64,000 bases of DNA from Cyanobacteria bacterium OH_PDB_230. Its GTDB lineage: Bacteria; Cyanobacteriota; Vampirovibrionia; Gastranaerophilales; Gastranaerophilaceae. Where the stretch lies: contig JAEZSO010000001.1 of NCBI GenBank assembly GCA_023421795.1, positions 327,298-391,297 on the forward strand, read 5' to 3'. The position numbers and the translations under genes are program-made. The notes under the pieces were generated by a model. The model was not told the origin of the DNA. It did not search any database and saw nothing but the letters and a program-made list of their open reading frames with translations. Shown here piece by piece: positions 43,687 to 51,779 of this stretch; the first letter of the stretch is position 1, and the number at the start of each line of letters is the position of its first letter.

Positions 43687-46600
43687 GTGAAAGAGTATTA
43701 CTAGAAGAATTAGCGCCAACAACACAATTATTTCTTGAAGAAGATGCGGCATATATAGAATCTTCCAAGCTTTTTAGTGATGATAATCTTCAGATAGATA
43801 AGCAAGAATGCTTATTCGCTACGGACTTAGGTAGAGAACTTAATTCTTTTTTGCCCCAATTGTTCGAGCAAGAATTAATTACAATTTCTGATGGAAAAAT
43901 TAAAATTCCATATAATACATTTAGGCATTTATATAACAATGAGGATTCAAGTGATAACGGAGATATAGCTGGTTTCAACATGAGCAATGTATTACCCGGA
44001 TATTCTCCGCTTTTAATTAATATTGATAGCTATCGAGATTTGGGATCTCCAGATTTTCAATACGAGTGTAAATATAGTTGGGGAGTAAAAGAGGTTTTCC
44101 CAAGAAGATATGGTTGCTTTTTAAAGTTACGACAAAAGTTTTATTATTTAGAAGATAATTTATTTAATTTATTATCTAAAATTGATACATTTAATGCCCT
44201 TGACACTTCAAAAAAAGATAAAAAAACGAATCTTACATATTTTGCAGAAATAAAAGAATTAATAAATAAAATTAATACGACTGTAAAAACTGATACTTAT
44301 ATCAATAATGAAAATGTTATTATTCCAAATAAAATTAAGCTGAATATTATCGAAGATGGAGATAATATATCGGTTATGCCACTTATTGATGGAGTTGAAT
44401 TCGAATCATTTAAAACTCAATTTGAGGGAATAGACGAAATTCAAGATATTTATGATACTGCCAACAATGGTGCCCGTGTTAGGGCAATTTTATCTGATGA
44501 TATTAAAGAAGTAGCGAAGAAAATAAAAACTGAATTTTCAAATGTATCGGGGAATCAAAAAGATAAAATCTTGTTAGACCCAAGAAAAGTTATTAGTGAA
44601 ATTGAAGGTATTGACCAAGACATAGTAGACTATGAAGGCTATGGAGAGAGAGTTAAAGGAATTGGAGAATATGCATTTAAACCAAAGATGCAATTTAGAA
44701 GTAGTGGCGTTGGTTTTTTAGAAGCAATTAACAATTTTAATAAAGCTGATACTGATTTTGAGCTCAAAAATGATGTTATGCCCGTAGTCATCGCTGAAAA
44801 TTCTGATGGTGAAGATATAGAAATTGCCTTAACTGCTGAAACAATTTCTAAAATTAATGAAGCAATCGCTGAAGATAAAGTTGCCGTTGAAATATCAGAT
44901 AAAGAGCAAACTGTTAAAATTCCAATCACAAATGAAGTTAAGGAATTTGTAAAAGATCATAATGACATTTTTTCAAATAAAATAACCAAAGAAGAGAAGC
45001 AAAAGAAAATTTGTAAATATCTCATCATTCACGATAATTTCGATGAGCAAACTTATTCAGAATTTATAAATAAATGCGAAACTAAAAAATTATGTTATGA
45101 AAGACCTCTATCTTTAAAAGATTTTATAACAGATAAAAACAATAACGAAAATCTACTTGAACTATATGATTACCAAAAGGAAGGTATAGCTTGGCTACAA
45201 GCAAATTATGAACCTAATACAAAAAGGGGAGTTCTTCTTGCAGATGACATGGGCTTGGGAAAAACTCTTCAAGTCTTATCTTTTTTAGCTTGGTTAATAG
45301 AAAAAAAAGAACAATACAGTGAAGAAATAAAACCTATTTTAGTCGTAGCACCTCCGATTTTATTGCAAAACTGGCGAGATGAAATCAAAAAGTTTTTCAA
45401 AAATGATGGAAGTATATTCGAACCCGTTTCAATCTTGCATGGAAGCAATATAAATAACTTTAAAAAATATAATGTATCGGGGAAAGAGCAATACAGTTGT
45501 GAATCTTCACTATGTATCGATTGTTCTGGCTGTGAGTGCTGGAATAATAATTCCTGTAAAATAAATAAAATAAGTCTTGCTAATAATCGAATTATTATAA
45601 CTAATTATGATACGGCAAAAAATTATCAATTTTCTTTAGGAAAAATTAAATGGTCAGCGGTTTTACTCGACGAAGCACAATACATAAAAGAACCTGAAAC
45701 CTCTGTTGCACTTGCCGTTAAAACGTTAGATGCCGACTTTAAACTCACAATAACAGGGACTCCAGTTGAAAATAAGTTACTTGATTTATGGAGTATTATG
45801 GACTTTGCGTATCCTGGGATTCTTGGGACAAAGAAAGAATTTAGTAAAACCTATGATATAGACCCACAAAAGACGTCCCTCGAAGAAAGGGGTAATCGCC
45901 TTGATTTGTTAAAACGTAAACTTAAATTATCTAAATTCAATGGATTAAATCATAAATGTGAGATGCCATACGTTGTAAGAAGAGACAAAGCAGAATATTT
46001 GGCAGATAAGCTACCTAAAAAATATGATGGAGAAGATGCTATTCGAATAACTTGTCCAATGCCTGCCGAAATGGAAACCATGCATAAAATGATTGTTGAT
46101 CAGTTAATTAGTGAAACAAATAAGAAGCATCACTTAGTATTACTTCAACAGTTAGTGAAACTGTATCAGCACCCTCTACTTCTAAACAAAAGCAAATTAA
46201 ATCAACCACTTGATGCGCATGAGTATATTAAAACATCCCCGAAATTGCGAGCAACATTAGAGCAATTAAGGAAAATTAGAGAAAAGGGAGAAAAAGTTCT
46301 TATATTTGTGACTTCAAGAACTATGCAAAACATTTTAAAAACAGTCATCGATACTGAATTTGATTTAAATATTGGAATTATAAATGGAACCGTTAACAAT
46401 AATATTTCCAAATCAGGAGATAACTCTAGTGGTAGGTTTAAAATTTTAAAAGACTTTGAAAACAAAGATGGATTTAATGTTTTACTATTATCACCTCATG
46501 TTGCTGGGGTTGGACTTACAATTTTAGGAGCTAATCACGTAATACATTATGGAAGATGGTGGAACCCCGCAAAAGAAGCTCAAGCTACTGATAGAGCTTA

Positions 46601-47219
46601 CAGAATAGGACAAAAAAAAGAGGTTTTTGTTTATTATCCAGTCTATCAGAGTCCAAATTTTGAAACATTTGATGAAAAACTTGATAGGTTAATTGAATCA
46701 AAAAAGGCCTTGGCTAGAGATTTCTTAACTCCAATCGAAAACTTAACAATTACTTCGGACGATATTTTATTTGATAAACCGACTACTATAAATTTTTCTA
46801 GTAAAAAAACAAGTGCTATAAACATGGATGAGTTATGCAATTTGGATTTTAAGAAATTGGTTTATTTGCTGCTCAAAAAAGATATGGACAGGGTTGATTA
46901 TTTTGATGAGAAACAAAATATGAGCATAGATCTTGTTGCCTATAAAGGTATAGAGAAGTCTCTAATACAAGTTTTATCTAGTAACATTAATGAAAAATCT
47001 ATTGAAGAATTTACTTATGTAATTGATAAATATAATCGAAATGGCATAAGTTATTTATATACTAACTCTATGGCCTCAAGAGAATTATTAAAATATGCTC
47101 AAGATAACAAAATTGAGATAATTGATAAATTGAAAATTTTAGAACAATTTAAAAAAACAGACCTATCAGAAGAAAATATTATCTCTGCTATTGTTGATAT
47201 TGTGCCATTCAATCTTTAA
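43683..47219 (+). CDS. zorD: Zorya ZorD: SNF2-family helicase/translocase with Cys-rich insert
   Basis: 1178 residues. About 490 N-terminal residues lack a known motif. The SNF2 core has Walker A LADDMGLGKTLQVLSF (~520), DEAQ in LLDEAQYIKEP (~662), TGTPVENKLLDLWSI and the helicase C motifs LLLSPHVAGVGLTILGANHVIHYGRWWNPAKEAQATDRAYRIGQ (shown here only to locate the core: LLSPHVAGVGL, WWNPAKEAQATDRAYRIGQ). An unusual seven-Cys insert lies near 606-627 (CESSLCIDCSGCECW). In type I Zorya, ZorD degrades or processes phage DNA. It is the last gene of the zorABCD operon. Confidence 0.88.
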   Translation: MSERVLLEELAPTTQLFLEEDAAYIESSKLFSDDNLQIDKQECLFATDLGRELNSFLPQLFEQELITISDGKIKIPYNTFRHLYNNEDSSDNGDIAGFNMSNVLPGYSPLLINIDSYRDLGSPDFQYECKYSWGVKEVFPRRYGCFLKLRQKFYYLEDNLFNLLSKIDTFNALDTSKKDKKTNLTYFAEIKELINKINTTVKTDTYINNENVIIPNKIKLNIIEDGDNISVMPLIDGVEFESFKTQFEGIDEIQDIYDTANNGARVRAILSDDIKEVAKKIKTEFSNVSGNQKDKILLDPRKVISEIEGIDQDIVDYEGYGERVKGIGEYAFKPKMQFRSSGVGFLEAINNFNKADTDFELKNDVMPVVIAENSDGEDIEIALTAETISKINEAIAEDKVAVEISDKEQTVKIPITNEVKEFVKDHNDIFSNKITKEEKQKKICKYLIIHDNFDEQTYSEFINKCETKKLCYERPLSLKDFITDKNNNENLLELYDYQKEGIAWLQANYEPNTKRGVLLADDMGLGKTLQVLSFLAWLIEKKEQYSEEIKPILVVAPPILLQNWRDEIKKFFKNDGSIFEPVSILHGSNINNFKKYNVSGKEQYSCESSLCIDCSGCECWNNNSCKINKISLANNRIIITNYDTAKNYQFSLGKIKWSAVLLDEAQYIKEPETSVALAVKTLDADFKLTITGTPVENKLLDLWSIMDFAYPGILGTKKEFSKTYDIDPQKTSLEERGNRLDLLKRKLKLSKFNGLNHKCEMPYVVRRDKAEYLADKLPKKYDGEDAIRITCPMPAEMETMHKMIVDQLISETNKKHHLVLLQQLVKLYQHPLLLNKSKLNQPLDAHEYIKTSPKLRATLEQLRKIREKGEKVLIFVTSRTMQNILKTVIDTEFDLNIGIINGTVNNNISKSGDNSSGRFKILKDFENKDGFNVLLLSPHVAGVGLTILGANHVIHYGRWWNPAKEAQATDRAYRIGQKKEVFVYYPVYQSPNFETFDEKLDRLIESKKALARDFLTPIENLTITSDDILFDKPTTINFSSKKTSAINMDELCNLDFKKLVYLLLKKDMDRVDYFDEKQNMSIDLVAYKGIEKSLIQVLSSNINEKSIEEFTYVIDKYNRNGISYLYTNSMASRELLKYAQDNKIEIIDKLKILEQFKKTDLSEENIISAIVDIVPFNL

Positions 47220-47264
47220 TTATCCTGAATGGACACTTTACTACGAAGATAAAGGAAATAAGAA

Positions 47265-49931
47265 GTGAATGATAGACACAAGCAATTTCAAATATACCTT
47301 AAAGGTAAGGATGAAACTTGGAGAGTCCGTGGATATAAACGTGTTGGCAATAAATATGATATAACATTCACCAACGGAAAAATATTCACATATAATGCCC
47401 GTAATGTTAGAGTAATAGAATCTGCTTTAAAATCACAAAAGTCTCGAGATTGCTTTGATTATCTAAAAGAAATAGCTGGCTCAGTCGGGTTAAATACGGT
47501 GGTGGCAAAAGGGAAAATTGTAAATATTTTATCCTATAACTACTCTAAAATAAAATTTATTTTACCAGAGAGTATGCTAGGTTCTTTTCTTTTTGGAGAA
47601 TTATCCGAGGCAAAGTTATCAAATCCTAAAGTCGCTTATTGTGGTGCTTTTTTTAGAGAAGTTAGTCCTCGAAAACTTGAAATTGTCGAGGAAAACATAT
47701 ATCCGTTTGGCTTCAATGCAAGTCAAAAAGCTGCGGTTGATAAAGCATTAACAAACAAGCTCAGCATAATAGAAGGTCCACCCGGGACGGGAAAAACCCA
47801 AACTATTCTCAATATCATTGCCAATGCTGTAATTAAAGGAGAGAGCGTCGCTGTTGTTTCAAGTAATAATTCAGCAACCAAAAATGTTCTTGATAAACTG
47901 AAAAAACATGATGTTGATTTTATAGCTGCCTATTTAGGAAATACCGTTAACAAAAAAGATTTCATCAATGCTCAAAAAGCCTTACCAAATATGTATGGTT
48001 GGCAGATTAAACCTGAAGAGGCTACTACAATACAACAAGAACTAAAGCTACGCGATAACGCATTACAAGAAAAACTAGCACAACAAAATGAATTATCAGT
48101 TTTAAAGCAAGAATTGTCTGCTATTAAAACTGAAGAAAAATATTTTTCACAATACATTGATAGTTTTGGCGCTCAGTTAGAACCGCAAGAGGTTCTAAAA
48201 ATTAAATCTTCACAAGCTGCATTAGAAATGTGGTTAACGTGTGAAACTTTTGAAGAATCAACCAAAGACAGCGGTATAATAGCTCTATTTAAACGAATTT
48301 TTGAATATTTAAGATTTTGGAATAAGAAAAAATCAACAATTCAAAAATTACTTAATACCTATTCCCGTGAGTATCTAATAGCAGCCTTCCAACAGAAATT
48401 TTACGACCTTAAGATATCTGAGCTGAATCAGCGAATTTCCAATTTAACAAATGATCTTAAGCATTTTAATTTCAAGTCAAAAATGAAAGAATACTCAGAA
48501 CTTTCTGCTAAATTTTTCCGTGCGAAGCTAGTTGAACGCTATGCACATAAAAATCGCACTATTTATGATATTGATGATCTTTGGAAAAAATCGATTGAAT
48601 TCATTGATGATTATCCAGTAATTCTAAGCACAACATATTCTCTTCGTAGTAGCTTATCCAAAGATGTAATGTATGATTATGTAATTATAGATGAATCATC
48701 TCAAGTTGATTTGTGCACCGGTGCTCTTGCTTTATCTTGTGCTAAAAAGGCAGTTGTTGTGGGGGATTTAAAACAGCTTCCAAATGTAGTCGATTCAGAA
48801 GATGCCAAAGCTACAGATTCAATTTTCAATAAATATAGTTTACCTGAAGTGTATCGATACAAAAACCATAGTTTACTTTCTGCGATGACTGAAATGTTTC
48901 CGGACGCACCAAGCACTCTTTTAAGAGAACATTATAGATGCCATCCAAAAATTATAGAATTCTGCAATAAAAAATTCTATGATGACCAACTTATTGTTTT
49001 GACTGAGCAAAAGTCTAAACGAGATCCACTGGTTTTATATAAAACAACTGAGGGTAATCACGCGCGTGACAGAATAAATCAAAGACAGATTGATGTTATC
49101 AAAAGTGAGATTATTCCTCAGCAGAAATTAAATACAAAAGATGGGTCTCTAGGAATTGTAACACCTTATCGAAACCAAACAAATGCTTTGCAGAAATCCT
49201 TTGATGGAATGAATGTTAAAGCAGATACCGTAGATAAATTCCAAGGTCAAGAAAACAAAGTTGTTATTCTTTCAACTGTGGATAATGAAATCTCAAAATT
49301 TACAGACAATGCAAACCGATTAAATGTTGCTATATCAAGAGCAGCTGAACAATTAATAGTAGTTGTAAATGAGGATGCATCATTAAAAGATTCAAACATA
49401 GGCGACCTTGTTCGATATATCGAATACAATAACTTCGCTGTTGTAGATAGTAAAGTCTATTCGGTTTTTGACTATCTGTATAAGTGTTACGCTCAACGTA
49501 GAAAGAAATTCCTTGCGAAAAAGAAAAGAGTATCTCAATATGATAGTGAAAACTTAATGCACGACCTCATAACAAAATTATTGAAAACAAAGGATGGAAA
49601 TCGTTTTGATGTATCTGTTCATGTTCCTTTAAAAATGATAATTCGCGATGCTAGTTTATTGACACCTACAGAAGAAAAATATGCGATGAATATTTTAACA
49701 CATGTGGATTTTCTTATATTTGATTCAATAGATAAATCGCCACGGCTTGTAATAGAAGTCGATGGTGTAAAATACCACTCAGAAGGAACAAGGCAATCAG
49801 AACGTGATGCAATGAAAAATTCAATTCTAAACAAATATGGTTTACCATTGCTAAGATTTAGAACTGATGGAAGTAATGAACGGAAACAATTAGAAGATAC
49901 TTTTGATAAGGTTTTAAATTTAAAAAACTAA
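47265..49931 (+). CDS. UPF1-like superfamily 1B helicase fused to a Vsr/DUF559-like nuclease
   Basis: 888 residues from GTG at 47265 with AAGGA upstream. An N-terminal ~150-residue region is followed by AAA_11 (Walker A IEGPPGTGKTQTILN near 170), a long helical insertion, the Walker B YVIIDESSQVDL (~473), then AAA_12 motifs REHYRCHPKIIEFCN, DTVDKFQGQENKVVILS and RLNVAISRAAEQL. The last ~130 residues contain VDFLIFD, then LVIEVDGVKYHSEGTRQSERD and LRFRTDG, a DUF559/Vsr-type PD-(D/E)XK fold. It may be a stand-alone defence effector or an accessory to Zorya, whose operon ends 45 nt upstream. Confidence 0.8.
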   Translation: MNDRHKQFQIYLKGKDETWRVRGYKRVGNKYDITFTNGKIFTYNARNVRVIESALKSQKSRDCFDYLKEIAGSVGLNTVVAKGKIVNILSYNYSKIKFILPESMLGSFLFGELSEAKLSNPKVAYCGAFFREVSPRKLEIVEENIYPFGFNASQKAAVDKALTNKLSIIEGPPGTGKTQTILNIIANAVIKGESVAVVSSNNSATKNVLDKLKKHDVDFIAAYLGNTVNKKDFINAQKALPNMYGWQIKPEEATTIQQELKLRDNALQEKLAQQNELSVLKQELSAIKTEEKYFSQYIDSFGAQLEPQEVLKIKSSQAALEMWLTCETFEESTKDSGIIALFKRIFEYLRFWNKKKSTIQKLLNTYSREYLIAAFQQKFYDLKISELNQRISNLTNDLKHFNFKSKMKEYSELSAKFFRAKLVERYAHKNRTIYDIDDLWKKSIEFIDDYPVILSTTYSLRSSLSKDVMYDYVIIDESSQVDLCTGALALSCAKKAVVVGDLKQLPNVVDSEDAKATDSIFNKYSLPEVYRYKNHSLLSAMTEMFPDAPSTLLREHYRCHPKIIEFCNKKFYDDQLIVLTEQKSKRDPLVLYKTTEGNHARDRINQRQIDVIKSEIIPQQKLNTKDGSLGIVTPYRNQTNALQKSFDGMNVKADTVDKFQGQENKVVILSTVDNEISKFTDNANRLNVAISRAAEQLIVVVNEDASLKDSNIGDLVRYIEYNNFAVVDSKVYSVFDYLYKCYAQRRKKFLAKKKRVSQYDSENLMHDLITKLLKTKDGNRFDVSVHVPLKMIIRDASLLTPTEEKYAMNILTHVDFLIFDSIDKSPRLVIEVDGVKYHSEGTRQSERDAMKNSILNKYGLPLLRFRTDGSNERKQLEDTFDKVLNLKN

Positions 49932-49958
49932 TACAAAAGTGGGGGTTCCTAAAATGAG

Positions 49959-50005
49959 AAAAGAGAATTTTGGCATTATTTCGCTGAAATTCTCTTTTAT
50001 TTTAC
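49959..50005 (+). terminator. Terminator at right end of the defence genes
   Basis: AAAAGAGAATTT (49959-49970) pairs perfectly with AAATTCTCTTTT (49987-49998), followed by ATTTTACTC. It ends the helicase-nuclease transcript. Confidence 0.75.
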
Positions 50006-50068
50006 TCTATATAAATTCTCTTTTTGCATCCGAGCCCGAGAGATCTGCGACCGGCGGGATTTTTTTAA

Positions 50069-50100
50069 ATTAAAAAAGAGGGTTCAAAGTGAACTCTCTT
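50069..50100 (-). terminator. Rho-independent terminator of tRNA-Ile
   Basis: In the minus direction a 10-bp stem (50099-50090 with 50086-50077, one G-T pair) and 3-nt loop is followed by TTTTTT. It sits 8 nt after the tRNA. Confidence 0.8.
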
Positions 50101-50108
50101 CTTTAATA

Positions 50109-50182
50109 TGGGCCATCCTGGACTCGAACCAGGGACCTCACGCTTATCAGGCGTGCGCTCTAGCCACCTGAGCTAATAGCCC
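50109..50182 (-). tRNA. tRNA-Ile (anticodon GAT)
   Basis: Minus strand from 50182: acceptor GGGCTAT pairs with ATGGCCC (one G-U), D-arm AGCTCAGGTGGCTAGAGC, anticodon loop CTGATAA giving GAT, variable GAGGTC, T-arm CCTGGTTCGAGTCCAGG, discriminator A. CCA is not encoded, unlike tRNA-Ala at 15199. It marks the right edge of the accessory region. Confidence 0.95.
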
Positions 50183-50248
50183 TTAGCTGTTTTACTCTAT
50201 CTATTGAATCATAGACAATATTCAAAATCAAGTATTTTTTTGTGTCTA

Positions 50249-50536
50249 TTATTCTTCACCAACAGGTCTTAACAATATGATTGAATTGAGATTCAGCTGA
50301 ATAAAGTCATGTTGTTCAGTCTTACGGTTTGGGAATTCTCTATGCTTGATTTCGCAATCTTTAATCGCGACGAACCTTTTCCCGCCATTTAAGATATCTG
50401 ATAAAAGCCTGTTTTTTCTGCCTGTTTTAGGCATGAATACTTTGCCTTTTACCTCATAGTCTTTTGTTATGACCAGTACCTTTTCTGACCAGATACCTGT
50501 TATAAAATTTTCTTCTAAAAGTTGCTCTATATCCAT
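50249..50536 (-). CDS. Small protein at end of pilus operon (DUF6812-like)
   Basis: 95 residues; AGAGG precedes the ATG. It is a compact beta-rich protein: ITGIWSEKVLVITKDYEVKG, RLLSDILNGGKRFVAIKDCEI and HDFIQLNLNSIILLRPV. The pattern 'FVAI..CEI ... FIQLN..SIILL' resembles small cytoplasmic proteins of the DUF6812 type, but I cannot confirm this. It begins 13 nt after the pilC-like gene and is the last gene of the operon. It might regulate or link to the secretion machine. Function unknown. Confidence 0.55.
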   Translation of the reverse strand: MDIEQLLEENFITGIWSEKVLVITKDYEVKGKVFMPKTGRKNRLLSDILNGGKRFVAIKDCEIKHREFPNRKTEQHDFIQLNLNSIILLRPVGEE

Positions 50537-50549
50537 TTATACCTCTTTC

Positions 50550-51764
50550 TTAACTCATTTGATAAGATTGGAATAGCGGTAAATATAGAGATAGGGCCAA
50601 GAAACATACGATACCGCCTATAAATATTAACAACAACGGCTCTATCATCTTTGTCAGCATATCGACAACTCTTTCTAACTCTTGATCTATGAATATAACC
50701 GATTGTTTCATTAGTTCACCCAATCTTCCGGATTGTTCTCCGGTTGCCACCATAAATAATATCATTTTTGGGAATATTTTGGCAGTTCTTAAAGCCGCCG
50801 ATAAGTGAGCACCCTCTTGCACTTTTTTAATCGAAATATTAACCGCTTTGTGCATTTCACCGTTTGTAAACGTAAGGTTAGACAGGTATAAACAGTCTAC
50901 AATAGGGATACCTGCTTCATATGCCACTTGAAGTACTGAAAGGAAATTAGAAAAACACGAATATTTTATTAAGTCCGACAAAAACGGAACTTTCAATATC
51001 AATCTGTCTATTTCTTTTCTTGAAGGCCCCCAATTCAGCAGATAGATTGTTCCCCAAGCCAAAGTCACGATTGCTATTGGGATAACGAACCATCTGTCTT
51101 TCAGGTATTCGCCTGCTGACATACAGATTTTAGTAAAAATAGGGAGTTCTTTCCCTAAAGTGTCAAACATTTCTTTGAATGCAGGAAATACAAACATCAA
51201 CATTATCAAAACTACTGCCGTGGCAAGACATATAACAAAAGCCGGATAAGCAAGAGCAGATACAACCTTGTTTTTGATATCATTTTCTTTTTTTAAGAGT
51301 TCTATAATCCTGTCAAAAGTCTTTTCCATTTCCCCCGAGTCTTCACCTGCTTTGGCGAGACCGATATAAACGTGTCCGAATATTTCAGGGTATCTGGCTA
51401 AAGTATCAGAGAATGTGTAACCGGAGATAATTTGCTTACGGATTTCTCTCGCGAGCAAACGAATCCTTCTACTTCCGGCGTCATTTTCCAAGAATATTAA
51501 ACTTTCGATAACCGGTAATCCCGCTCTATGAAGAGTTTGAAACGTTGTCGTAAAATCTATTTTTTCTTTTAGGGTAAGCGCTTGAAGCTTTGCTACAGCT
51601 TCCATTTGCTTTGATTCTTTTTTCTTGCTTGTATCGATAACTTTTGTCGGCACATATCCTAATTCACGCAGCTGTTGGCGAGCGTGGCGCACGTCATCCG
51701 CATCAATTTTACCCTTGATTACTTCGGTATTATTTTTTAACGCTATATACTCAAAAATCGGCAT
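50550..51764 (-). CDS. pilC: Type IV pilus/T2SS inner-membrane platform protein (PilC/GspF)
   Basis: 404 residues, the usual length. It starts PIFEYIALKNNTEVIKGKIDADD, the GspF N-terminus. Two GspF domains each have a TLHRAGLPVIESLIFLEND / SVLQVAYEAGIPIVDCLYLSN helix bundle, and three transmembrane helices lie near residues 170-195, 220-245 and 375-400. The motif AGEDSGEMEKTFDRI / ATGEQSGRLGELMKQS is repeated. It is the membrane platform turned by the PilB ATPase. Gaps of 15 and 13 nt to its neighbours indicate one operon. Confidence 0.92.
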   Translation of the reverse strand: MPIFEYIALKNNTEVIKGKIDADDVRHARQQLRELGYVPTKVIDTSKKKESKQMEAVAKLQALTLKEKIDFTTTFQTLHRAGLPVIESLIFLENDAGSRRIRLLAREIRKQIISGYTFSDTLARYPEIFGHVYIGLAKAGEDSGEMEKTFDRIIELLKKENDIKNKVVSALAYPAFVICLATAVVLIMLMFVFPAFKEMFDTLGKELPIFTKICMSAGEYLKDRWFVIPIAIVTLAWGTIYLLNWGPSRKEIDRLILKVPFLSDLIKYSCFSNFLSVLQVAYEAGIPIVDCLYLSNLTFTNGEMHKAVNISIKKVQEGAHLSAALRTAKIFPKMILFMVATGEQSGRLGELMKQSVIFIDQELERVVDMLTKMIEPLLLIFIGGIVCFLALSLYLPLFQSYQMS

Positions 51765-51779
51765 AGTTAAAAAACCTCG

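Noticed and set aside
47265..49931. Mokosh or Hhe system
   Set aside because: No phospholipase D motif, no kinase gene and no DUF4011 region is visible.
50026..50061. Intact tRNA-Arg
   Set aside because: Only a loose 3'-half resemblance; T-loop, anticodon arm and D-arm are not present.
15199..50182. Disrupted rRNA operon spacer (tRNA-Ile/tRNA-Ala)
   Set aside because: No 16S or 23S sequence is near either tRNA and each tRNA has its own terminator.
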